In this document: piece after piece, positions 52,140 through 59,371 of the stretch
Position numbering within the stretch: the stretch's first letter is position 1
Layout: each line of letters opens with the position of its first letter
Assembly: GCF_000518485.1 (NCBI RefSeq)
Contig: NZ_JADR01000001.1
Span: 62,001 to 126,000 of the forward strand
Origin: Olleya marilimosa CAM030
Lineage (GTDB): Bacteria > Bacteroidota > Bacteroidia > Flavobacteriales > Flavobacteriaceae
Length of the DNA: 64,000 bases
Direction: 5' to 3'
Program-made: the position numbers and the translations under genes
Notes under the pieces: model-generated
The model's input: only the letters and a program-made list of their open reading frames with translations
What the model was told of the DNA's origin: nothing
The model's database searches: none

Positions 52140-52931
52140 TTACTTGGACAATTTTAAAATCTTAATCGCTCCCTGCATAACAAACGTGAAAACAATAGCG
52201 CCAATAACCAAATCTGGCCATTTACTATCTAAAAAATATACCAAGGTTCCGGCTAAAATGACACCTCCGTTCACTATAATATCGTTGGAGGTAAAAATTG
52301 CGCTCGCCTGCATATGCGCTTCCTTACTTTTGGCTTTGTTAATCAACCAAAGTGAAATAAGATTACCAAGTAAGGCAAATATGGAAACAATGATCATCCA
52401 TTGGAATAAAGGTGTTTCGCTTTCAGTAAAAAACCTTCTCAATACTTCCATAAATCCAAGTGTCGCTAGGGCCATCTGAAAGTATCCGCTGAATTTCGCC
52501 ACTTTCTTTTTTCTAGCAATAGCACCGCCGACCGCAAAAAGACTCAACGCATACACGATGGAGTCTGCCAACATATCCAACGAATCTGCAATAAGACCCA
52601 TAGAAGAAGAAATCCAACCCGTGGTCATTTCGATGACGAAAAAGCCAAAATTGATTCCTAAGACCCACCAAAGAATCTTTTTTTGTTTGGATTGGTCTTC
52701 CATTACAGGAGGTTCGGCTTCTTCGGTTCCCTGAAGTGTTTCATTGAACTTTAATTCGGCAATTGATGAACGTATCTCTTCGATCGCTTCTAAATGGTAC
52801 ACTTCCAACTTTCTGTTGGGTATATCAAAATCCAAGTATTTAACTTGGGTGTAAGTCTCTAATTTCATCCGAATCATCTGCTCTTCTGATGGACAGTCCA
52901 TTTTACTTATTATGAAAGTGCTTTTCTTCAT
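52140..52931 (-). CDS. CDF-type cation transporter with N-terminal metal-binding domain
   Basis: A 263-residue transporter. The first 70 residues resemble an HMA/MerP-like fold with a single-Cys site (KMDCPSEE) instead of CxxC. The CDF membrane part follows (IADSLDMLADSIVY in the second segment and the fifth-segment Asn-Asp TSNDIIVN), and the cytosolic C-terminal domain usual in CDFs is missing. It probably exports Zn2+, Cd2+ or Co2+. The gene is 47 bases upstream of lspA on the same strand. Confidence 0.9.
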   Translation of the reverse strand: MKKSTFIISKMDCPSEEQMIRMKLETYTQVKYLDFDIPNRKLEVYHLEAIEEIRSSIAELKFNETLQGTEEAEPPVMEDQSKQKKILWWVLGINFGFFVIEMTTGWISSSMGLIADSLDMLADSIVYALSLFAVGGAIARKKKVAKFSGYFQMALATLGFMEVLRRFFTESETPLFQWMIIVSIFALLGNLISLWLINKAKSKEAHMQASAIFTSNDIIVNGGVILAGTLVYFLDSKWPDLVIGAIVFTFVMQGAIKILKLSK

Positions 52932-52960
52932 TATTATGTGCTACTGGGTTATTTAATTTA

Positions 52961-52996
52961 AAACTTGATTACTTGCTATTTGAAATATTCAAGTTT
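52961..52996. promoter_or_regulatory. Inverted repeat upstream of the CDF gene
   Basis: AAACTTGA (52961-52968) and TCAAGTTT (52989-52996) form an 8-bp perfect repeat with a 20-base gap, 30 bases before the CDF start. It may be a regulator site or an RNA hairpin. Confidence 0.35.
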
Positions 52997-53008
52997 GCTC
53001 CACTTTTG

Positions 53009-53257
53009 TTAAGATCTACTATTTTTAATTTTTTCTTTAATATATGTCTCGGCTTCGCCTAGGGTAGTTATTTTTTCTGCTTCATCATCTGAAATGGCTA
53101 TATTAAACTCATTTTCAAACTCCAGCATCAATTCCACCATATCCAAAATATCCGCCCCGAGGTCTTCACTAAAATTTGCTTCTGGTCTCAACAAGTTTGG
53201 ATGTCTTCCAAATTTATCGGTCAGGAGCTTGTTGAACCTTTTTTTAAAATTTTCCAT
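53009..53257 (-). CDS. Acyl-carrier-protein-like protein lacking the attachment serine
   Basis: An 82-residue protein with the overall acyl carrier fold: FSEDLGAD at 29-36, DMVELMLEFENEFNI at 39-53, and the IxDxEAEKI helix. The invariant Ser of the D-S-L motif, to which phosphopantetheine is attached, is Ile37 here (GADILD; codon ATT at that place). It cannot be a normal carrier. It sits with a 68-residue gene and lpdA. A structural or regulatory use is possible; unknown. Confidence 0.85.
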   Translation of the reverse strand: MENFKKRFNKLLTDKFGRHPNLLRPEANFSEDLGADILDMVELMLEFENEFNIAISDDEAEKITTLGEAETYIKEKIKNSRS

Positions 53258-53268
53258 TAGTGCTTCAT

Positions 53269-53475
53269 TTATTTATGTGATTCTATATATCTTTCCAAGA
53301 TTGACTTCAAGCTATCCAAATATTCCACAAACGAGCTGACGGAAATCTTTGGCGTTTCGCAATCAGGGATTGTAATAGGGTTTTCATCAAGATATTGGTA
53401 TAGTTCGGGGTAGTCCTGTTCAATTCTCAATGTCAGTTCATTAATTTCCTTGGTCAATTGCTGAAGCTTCTTCAT
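53269..53475 (-). CDS. Small hypothetical protein
   Basis: A 68-residue, acidic, mostly helical protein (KEINELTLRIEQDYPELYQYL, KSILERYIESH). It lies 11 bases upstream of the acyl-carrier-like gene and 35 bases after lpdA. I do not recognise it. Its place between two conserved genes makes it likely to be real. Confidence 0.65.
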   Translation of the reverse strand: MKKLQQLTKEINELTLRIEQDYPELYQYLDENPITIPDCETPKISVSSFVEYLDSLKSILERYIESHK

Positions 53476-53510
53476 TCTTTTTAATTTTATTGTGCCAGTT
53501 TTTGTAAAAA

Positions 53511-54914
53511 TTATATATGCAATGCCCTATCATCGGTAGCAGCCAGACACGCCTCCTTAAAAGTCTCTGAAAAAGTAGGATGCCCGTGTGACATTCTTGC
53601 AATGTCTTCGGCAGATGCCCTAAATTCCATAGCTACCACCGCTTCGGTATAACTGTCTGCAATGCGTGGGCCTATCATATGCACCCCCAATATCTCATCG
53701 GTCTGCTTATCTGCGATTACCTTGATAAAACCATCGGTATCCATACTAATTTTTGCTCGTGCATTAGCCTTAAATGGAAAAGAGCCTGTTTTTATACTTC
53801 TATTGTCCTTCTTTAGTTCTTCTTCTGTTAAGCCTACTCCGGCAACCTCTGGCTGGGTGTAAATAATGTTGGGTATCAGCGAATAATTGATATGTGGCTT
53901 TTGGCCGACAATTTTTTCGGCTACAAAAACACCCTCTTCACTGGCCTTATGGGCAAGCATTGCTCCCCGAATTACGTCTCCTATGGCATATACCCCTTTG
54001 ACATTGGTTTCAAGGTTTTCGTCTACTGATATCTGTCCTTTTTCATTGATTTCCACTCCTATATTCTCAAGTCCTAAATTGGCGGTGTACGGGTTACGAC
54101 CAATGGCCATAAGACAAAAATCGCCTTCTAAACTCATTTCTTTTTTATTGGAAAGGTTTTCCGCTTTCAATTCCACTTTGTCGTCCATTGTTCTTGCTTC
54201 CGTGACCTTGTGTTCCAAATAAAATTCGATACCCTGTTTTCTTAAGGAACGGTGCAATTGATGTCCCAAAGAGCTATCCATACTGGCTATGAGACTTTCA
54301 AAATATTCTACAATAGAAACCTTTGAACCCAAGCGGGCGAAAACGGAACCTATCTCAACACCGATAACCCCGCCGCCAACGACCATTAAATGTTTGGGGA
54401 TTTCTTTTAAGGCAAGGGCTTCGGTAGAAGAGATAATCCTCTTTTTGTCGATTTTGATATTAGGTAGCGAAGCGGGTTTGGATCCGGTGGCAATAATGAT
54501 TTTATCGGTTCCTATGGTTACCGTTTTATCTTTACCCTTAATTTCAATCGTATTTTTGTCCTTAATACTGCCGTGGCCTTCATATACGGTAACTTTGTTC
54601 TTTTTCATCAAATAGTCAACTCCATTGATGATTTCCTTTACGACGTCCTGAACCCTTTGGTTCATTTTTACGATATCGACATTTGCTTCTTTTACATCAA
54701 TCCCAAAATTTTCAAATTGATGTTTGAGTTTGTAATAATGTTCAGAGGCTTCCAACCAGGCTTTTGATGGAATACAGCCCACATTAAGGCAGGTACCGCC
54801 CAACGTGCTGTACCTTTCAACAATGGCCACTTTCAAACCTAATTGGGCGCAACGGATGGCACTTACATACCCGCCCGGGCCAGATCCTATAATAGTTACA
54901 TCAAATTTTTCCAT
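53511..54914 (-). CDS. lpdA: Dihydrolipoyl dehydrogenase
   Basis: A flavoprotein disulfide reductase of 467 residues. FAD-binding IIGSGPGGYVSAIRCA, the redox pair in GGTCLNVGCIPSKA, NAD-binding VVGGGVIGVEIGSVFARLG and the active-site HGHPTFSE are all present. It matches true dihydrolipoyl dehydrogenases more than mercuric reductases, as no MerA N-terminal domain or C-terminal Cys pair is present. No lipoyl enzyme is encoded nearby; the element copy probably serves redox defence. Confidence 0.93.
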   Translation of the reverse strand: MEKFDVTIIGSGPGGYVSAIRCAQLGLKVAIVERYSTLGGTCLNVGCIPSKAWLEASEHYYKLKHQFENFGIDVKEANVDIVKMNQRVQDVVKEIINGVDYLMKKNKVTVYEGHGSIKDKNTIEIKGKDKTVTIGTDKIIIATGSKPASLPNIKIDKKRIISSTEALALKEIPKHLMVVGGGVIGVEIGSVFARLGSKVSIVEYFESLIASMDSSLGHQLHRSLRKQGIEFYLEHKVTEARTMDDKVELKAENLSNKKEMSLEGDFCLMAIGRNPYTANLGLENIGVEINEKGQISVDENLETNVKGVYAIGDVIRGAMLAHKASEEGVFVAEKIVGQKPHINYSLIPNIIYTQPEVAGVGLTEEELKKDNRSIKTGSFPFKANARAKISMDTDGFIKVIADKQTDEILGVHMIGPRIADSYTEAVVAMEFRASAEDIARMSHGHPTFSETFKEACLAATDDRALHI

Positions 54915-54941
54915 ATTTGCACATTTTTTTTAAGTTAAAGA

Positions 54942-55004
54942 AGGTGGAAGAAACCTGAACCAGACCATTGGGCGCAAGGGTTCAGAGTTCTGGAACTCCC
55001 ACCT
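54942..55004. other. Structured three-stem element between fur and lpdA
   Basis: An outer pair AGGTGG (54942-54947)/CCACCT (54999-55004) encloses a 7-bp stem CTGAACC (54955-54961)/GGTTCAG (54979-54985) and the palindrome AGTTC..GAACT (54986-54997). A three-way junction could form. It may be a terminator-like element for fur, a leader of lpdA, or a palindromic repeat remnant. Confidence 0.5.
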
Positions 55005-55005
55005 G

Positions 55006-55440
55006 TTATTTTTTTCTGCATTTTTCACATATTCCTTTCAATACCAGATTTACATCATTCACTTCATAATCGTCTGGCAGGCTTTCTTCCGATATTTTAT
55101 TTGGTAAACAGATTGTTTTTCTGCATTCGGTACAATGAAAGTGCATATGTAAATCTGTACCGTATTTATCTCTGGCATTTTCATCAGAAATCGCATATTT
55201 TACCACTCCGACACCATCAGTAATCTGATGAATCAACCCTTTATCCTCAAAAATTTTGAGATTGCGATAAAAGGTCGTTCTGTTTGCTGTTTTATTGGTT
55301 TCACTCTTTTGAACAAAGGCCTTTTTCAAATCGGAAAAGGACACGGCACTTTGTTTCCTTTTTAGGAACTTGTATATCTTCGACCTCATTTTAGTAGGTC
55401 GAATCCCTTTAGCCAATAATGTTTTTTCCGTCTTTGTCAT
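55006..55440 (-). CDS. Fur-family transcriptional repressor
   Basis: A 144-residue metal-sensing repressor. The winged helix is in the N-terminal half (KKAFVQKSETNKTANRTTFYRNLKIFEDKGLIHQI), and the sensing domain has HMHFHCTECRKT with a second CEKCRKK pair, the structural zinc site. It follows the P1B-4 ATPase gene by about 45 bases on the same strand, so it may control the ATPase. Whether it senses Fe, Zn or peroxide cannot be told. Confidence 0.9.
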   Translation of the reverse strand: MTKTEKTLLAKGIRPTKMRSKIYKFLKRKQSAVSFSDLKKAFVQKSETNKTANRTTFYRNLKIFEDKGLIHQITDGVGVVKYAISDENARDKYGTDLHMHFHCTECRKTICLPNKISEESLPDDYEVNDVNLVLKGICEKCRKK

Positions 55441-55485
55441 TTAATATTCTTTCAAAAAACCAGGTTCTTCTATGTCCCAATTTTT

Positions 55486-57996
55486 CTAATCTTTTTTATA
55501 AGCCAAAAGGCGCAGAGCATTGGCCACGACTACCAAGGTAGACCCCTCGTGAAACGCAACGGCAACCCCTATATTTGCCCAACTCAAAATGGTAGCCGGT
55601 ATCAGAAGTGCCACAACCCCAAGGCTTACCCAAAGGTTTTGCTTAATAATGGTTTTTGCCTTCCTGCTCAAACCTATGGCAAAGGGCAGGGTTTCCAGTT
55701 TATCGGCCATTAGGGCAATGTCAGCTGTTTCCAATGCTACATCACTGCCCGCAGCACCCATTGCGATTCCTACGGTGCTGTTTGCCATTGCAGGGGCATC
55801 GTTCACACCGTCGCCTACCATTGCGACTTTGGATTCCTGTTCTTTTAATTTTTTAATGGCATCAACCTTTTCCTCTGGCAACAGGCTTCCCCAGGCATCG
55901 GTCAACCCAATTTCTTTAGCAACGGCATCGGCAACCTTTTGATTATCCCCGGTTAGCATTATCATCCGTTTGATGCCGATTTCCTTTAATTTTTTCAGTG
56001 TTTCCTTGGCCGCTTCCCGTGGGGTATCCATCAGGGCGATGATACCGATATATTCTTTGTTCCTTCTTATGAGCATTGTGGTATTTCCACCACCTTCAAG
56101 TTCTTTTACTTTATTCGATATTTCTTCGGGTGGTTTTGCTTCATCGAGGTCTTCGTACAAGTCAAGGTTTCCAATATAGATTTTATCCTTGCCCAAAGAA
56201 GCTTTGATACCTTTTCCAAGAACAGCTTCCAAATCGGTCGCATCGGGTATTGAAGTGCCTTCCAGACGTTCTTTTCCATCCCTTACAACGGCTTTTGCCA
56301 AAGGGTGGTCGCTCAAATTTTCAACAGCTACGGCTATTTTTATAAGTTCATTTTCTTCTATATCCCCAAGTGGAACAACTTGGGTAAGTTTAGGCTTTCC
56401 TTCGGTAAGCGTGCCTGTTTTGTCAAAAGCAAGGGCGGTCAATTCGCCCAAGTCTTCCAGAGGTCGCCCACCTTTAATAAGTACACCGCCCCGTGCTGCC
56501 CGTGCCACACCGCTCAATACGGCGCTTGGTGTTGAAATGGCCAATGCACAGGGACTTGCTGCGACCAATACCGCCATCGCCCTATAAAAGCTGGCACTAA
56601 ATGGCTCGTCGATGACCAAAAAGGCAAAGAGTAGGATACCCACCAATATCAGTACGGATGGTACAAAGTATTTTTCAAACTTGTCGGTCAACAGTTGGGT
56701 TGGGGATTTCTGGGTCTGTGCCTCGTTGACCAATTTGACCAGTCGGGACAGCGTAGAGTCTTTGGCTTCTTTGATTACCTTTATTTCCAGCGTGTTATTA
56801 CCGTTGATAGTTCCGGCGAACACGCGGTTTTCATCATTTATATCATCATCTGCGGAATAGTCCCTGCTCGTATCTTCCACGGGAATTTTGTCCACGGGTA
56901 CACTTTCCCCGGTAATAGGTGCCTGGTTGACGCTGCTTTTTCCATTGACCACGACGCCATCTGCGGATATTTTACTATTGGGCTTGACCACTATAATATC
57001 GCCAATACTCAATTCCTCAATTCCAACTTCTTCGGTCTTGCCATCTTTTTTGAGCAATGCCGTTTTTGGTGCTAAATCTGCCAGTGCCGCAATGGACTTT
57101 CGGGCCTTTTCCATTGCATAATGTTCAAGGGCGTGACCCAAACTAAACAGGAACAGCAACAAGGCACCTTCTGCCCATTCTCCCAAAATGGCTGCCCCAA
57201 TGGCTGCAACAAGCATTAAGAAGTCAATTTCAAAACCGCCTTTGGCGACGGTCTGTACTGCTTCCTTGGCCGTAAAGAAACCACCGAAAAAGTAAGCACC
57301 AATATATAAAGTAAGACTGACCCAATCTGGGATGGATTCTACATAGGAAAGTCCGAAACCTATTCCGAGAAGTGCCCCACAGATAATGGAAAAAATGAGC
57401 TCCGTATTTTTACCGAAAATACCACCGTGGGCGTGATCTTCTCCTTCATCGTGGGTCTCGCCCTCTGTGGAAGTTTGTTCTTTAGTATCTTCCTTCTTTG
57501 AACGCTCCTGTTTTTTGGATGCTTTGGTGTAATCATTTTCGTTTGAAGAACTCCGCTGAATCTGAAGCTCTTCTTTTTCAATTTGTTTACTTATTTCATC
57601 AAAATTCGTTTGCTTTTTATCAAATTCAAGTCGTACCATTCCAGAGCCTGAAACGGAAACTTCCAAAACTCCATTGATTGTCAAAAGGCTTTTCTCTATG
57701 GAACGAGCCTGCCTTGTGTGTCTGATTCCTTTAACTTCAATGAGCAAATGCCCGTATTTTTCGGTAATCTCGGCACCAGTACTTTCGGCGAGGGATTGAA
57801 TGCGGTCAATGGAAATGATATCTGGGTCATAATGAAAACAGAGCTGCGGCACATCATCTCCGTTTGCATCGGCAATGTGCACTTTTTCGATGCCCTCTTT
57901 AGCTTGTAGTTTTTGAATAAGCCTTTCAACACAAGAATCTTTTTCGTTAGGAACTTGCGGAAGGATGACCGGTATTTTTAGTTGTAGTTTTTCCAT
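55486..57996 (-). CDS. P1B-4-type heavy metal ATPase with degenerate metal-binding domains
   Basis: An 836-residue P-type ATPase. The sixth-helix motif is SPC (481-483, AASPCALAISTP), and the last helix has HEGST starting at His816, together diagnostic of the P1B-4 group (Co2+, Fe2+ and sometimes Zn2+). The DKTGT site is at 525-529. The first 150 residues look like two HMA-type domains lacking CxxC (Gly-Ile-Arg-His-Thr-Arg in the second), then a charged linker with EGEDHAHGG. It is flanked by two Fur-type genes, which fits iron or cobalt export. Confidence 0.93.
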   Translation of the reverse strand: MEKLQLKIPVILPQVPNEKDSCVERLIQKLQAKEGIEKVHIADANGDDVPQLCFHYDPDIISIDRIQSLAESTGAEITEKYGHLLIEVKGIRHTRQARSIEKSLLTINGVLEVSVSGSGMVRLEFDKKQTNFDEISKQIEKEELQIQRSSSNENDYTKASKKQERSKKEDTKEQTSTEGETHDEGEDHAHGGIFGKNTELIFSIICGALLGIGFGLSYVESIPDWVSLTLYIGAYFFGGFFTAKEAVQTVAKGGFEIDFLMLVAAIGAAILGEWAEGALLLFLFSLGHALEHYAMEKARKSIAALADLAPKTALLKKDGKTEEVGIEELSIGDIIVVKPNSKISADGVVVNGKSSVNQAPITGESVPVDKIPVEDTSRDYSADDDINDENRVFAGTINGNNTLEIKVIKEAKDSTLSRLVKLVNEAQTQKSPTQLLTDKFEKYFVPSVLILVGILLFAFLVIDEPFSASFYRAMAVLVAASPCALAISTPSAVLSGVARAARGGVLIKGGRPLEDLGELTALAFDKTGTLTEGKPKLTQVVPLGDIEENELIKIAVAVENLSDHPLAKAVVRDGKERLEGTSIPDATDLEAVLGKGIKASLGKDKIYIGNLDLYEDLDEAKPPEEISNKVKELEGGGNTTMLIRRNKEYIGIIALMDTPREAAKETLKKLKEIGIKRMIMLTGDNQKVADAVAKEIGLTDAWGSLLPEEKVDAIKKLKEQESKVAMVGDGVNDAPAMANSTVGIAMGAAGSDVALETADIALMADKLETLPFAIGLSRKAKTIIKQNLWVSLGVVALLIPATILSWANIGVAVAFHEGSTLVVVANALRLLAYKKD

Positions 57997-58005
57997 TTTT
58001 TATTT

Positions 58006-58353
58006 TTATTTTATCCACTCTTTGGCATCGTCTTTTTCTTCGGTCTTATAAAATTTTATATGAGCTTCTGAAAAAGGAAGCAATACCTCGGTAAATTGCT
58101 CCTGCCATTTAACGCTACCCACCAAAGCAACACGCTTTAAATGCTTTTCATTCGGAAGGTCTAATTCAATTCCCTTCCAATGTGCCTCTGCTGTCCAACC
58201 TTCAAAATTTTCCATCTCGATGTACCAGAAAACTTCCGGATGGGCAGTTATATGTTCTGTTAAGACTGGTATCAAGTTTTCATAATCCTTGGCATCCAGC
58301 TTTTTCTCTGCCACCATATATACAGTAGCTTCTTTTTTATAGATTGACATCAT
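58006..58353 (-). CDS. SpoIIAA-like (STAS-type) protein
   Basis: A 115-residue protein resembling SpoIIAA-like/STAS domains: AEKKLDAKDYENLIPVL, HPEVFWYIEMENFEGW, KRVALVGSVKWQEQF and SEAHIKFYKTEEKDDAKEWI. Family members often accompany membrane transporters, but their ligand is not established. It lies 9 bases upstream of the P1B-4 ATPase gene and 50 bases after the second Fur gene. Confidence 0.8.
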   Translation of the reverse strand: MMSIYKKEATVYMVAEKKLDAKDYENLIPVLTEHITAHPEVFWYIEMENFEGWTAEAHWKGIELDLPNEKHLKRVALVGSVKWQEQFTEVLLPFSEAHIKFYKTEEKDDAKEWIK

Positions 58354-58403
58354 TACTCACTATTTATAAATGATAATTAAATTTAAAAACCAAACGTTTA
58401 ATC

Positions 58404-58820
58404 CTAATTGCCACTGCATTTTTCGCAAATGCCCTTTACCACCAAGTTGATATCCTCGGTAATATAACCATCAGGTAAGTTGATGTGAGGGATTTTATGC
58501 TCTGTTAAACAGACCGTTTCATTACAATTGTTGCAATGAAAGTGCAAATGAAGGTCGTTGCCGACCTCGCATTCACAATTTTCTTCGCAAAGGGCGTATT
58601 TTATAACTCCCGTACCATCCTCGATTTGATGCACAATACCTTTTTCTTCAAACGCTTTCATAGTCCTAAATAGGGTACTTCTTTCACTGACCTTAAAATC
58701 CTTTTCCAAGTCGCCAAGGCTGATGGCCACATTCAACTCTGCCAACCGCTTATATGTCATAAGGCGCATAGCTGTAGGTCGTATTCCTTTGCTTTCTAAA
58801 AATTGAACTATTTTTTCCAT
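58404..58820 (-). CDS. Fur-family transcriptional repressor (second)
   Basis: A 138-residue paralogue of the gene at 55006, with the same structural zinc pairs (HFHCNNCNET, GICEKC) and similar winged helix (VSERSTLFRTMKAFEEKGIVHQIEDG). An extra CECEV segment before the sensing site may add ligands. Two such regulators bracket the P1B-4 ATPase and the SpoIIAA-like protein. It follows the PII-like gene by 16 bases. Confidence 0.9.
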   Translation of the reverse strand: MEKIVQFLESKGIRPTAMRLMTYKRLAELNVAISLGDLEKDFKVSERSTLFRTMKAFEEKGIVHQIEDGTGVIKYALCEENCECEVGNDLHLHFHCNNCNETVCLTEHKIPHINLPDGYITEDINLVVKGICEKCSGN

Positions 58821-58836
58821 TTGTTTAAAAAGAGAT

Positions 58837-59175
58837 TTACAGGTCGTGCCGTTTTAAGGAATCTCCTGTTTTAATCTGAAAGGCATCTTCAATATTTGCT
58901 ATATAAATAATACCATCTCCAGGCCCGTCGGTTTTGGCGTTGGCTATAATTGTTTCAATGGCCGCTTGGGCTTCCTCATTTTGACAGACCAATTCCAATT
59001 TTACCACAGGACTATCTGTTACGTGAAAATCTAGCGACGGTCTTGCACCTTTTGCCTTGAATGCGCCCGTGCCTTCTGCTTGTGAAAGGGTCATACTTTC
59101 AAATCCATTGTCAGAAAGTGCTTCAATGACTCTTTGGATTCGGTTTGGTTTTATAAATGCTTTTATTTCTTTCAT
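58837..59175 (-). CDS. PII-like protein of the metal-efflux-associated type
   Basis: A 112-residue GlnB/PII-fold protein: the start MKEIKAFIKPNRIQRVIEAL, the late GPGDGIIYIANIEDAFQIKTG with the C-loop and the B-loop region are typical. The T-loop is altered and has no uridylylation Tyr in the usual place (ARPSLDFHVTDSP). PII-NG proteins are known to sit beside heavy-metal RND pumps, as here downstream of a CzcA-CzcB pair, so a role in controlling metal efflux is likelier than nitrogen control. Confidence 0.85.
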   Translation of the reverse strand: MKEIKAFIKPNRIQRVIEALSDNGFESMTLSQAEGTGAFKAKGARPSLDFHVTDSPVVKLELVCQNEEAQAAIETIIANAKTDGPGDGIIYIANIEDAFQIKTGDSLKRHDL

Positions 59176-59223
59176 CTGTTGATATTTATTTGTTTTTTAA
59201 TGGTCATATGTAATTCCCCAATC

Positions 59224-59250
59224 AACATTGTGGTTGGTATCCACATTGTT
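59224..59250. promoter_or_regulatory. Inverted repeat upstream of the PII-like gene
   Basis: AACATTGTGG (59224-59233) and CCACATTGTT (59241-59250) form a 10-base repeat with one mismatch and a 7-base centre, 50 bases before the PII-like start. A Fur-type or other metal regulator site is possible. Confidence 0.45.
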
Positions 59251-59282
59251 ATAGCTCATTTCATATTTTTAAATTTTTAATC

Positions 59283-59355
59283 GATTTTGAACCGAGCCTG
59301 TTTTTTAATTTTTAACTAACTAATTAAGACGATAAACAAACTCGGAATCAAAATC
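59283..59355. terminator. Long stem after czcB, possible terminator
   Basis: GATTTTGA (59283-59290) and CCGAG (59292-59296) pair with CTCGG (59341-59345) and TCAAAATC (59348-59355). It forms a 13-bp stem with a small internal bulge downstream of the czcB stop. The T-run on the minus strand is weak, so it could instead be a processing or leader structure of the PII operon. Confidence 0.4.
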
Positions 59356-59371
59356 TTTGATTGTTATTGAA

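Noticed and set aside
53511-54914. lpdA gene as mercuric reductase
   Set aside because: There is no N-terminal MerP-like domain or C-terminal Cys pair, and the HGHPTFSE motif belongs to dihydrolipoyl dehydrogenase. No merR or merT is nearby.
58354-58403. AATGATAATTAAATTT between the SpoIIAA-like and second Fur genes as a Fur box
   Set aside because: It resembles part of the GATAATGATAAT consensus, but in such AT-rich DNA the match is too weak to call.
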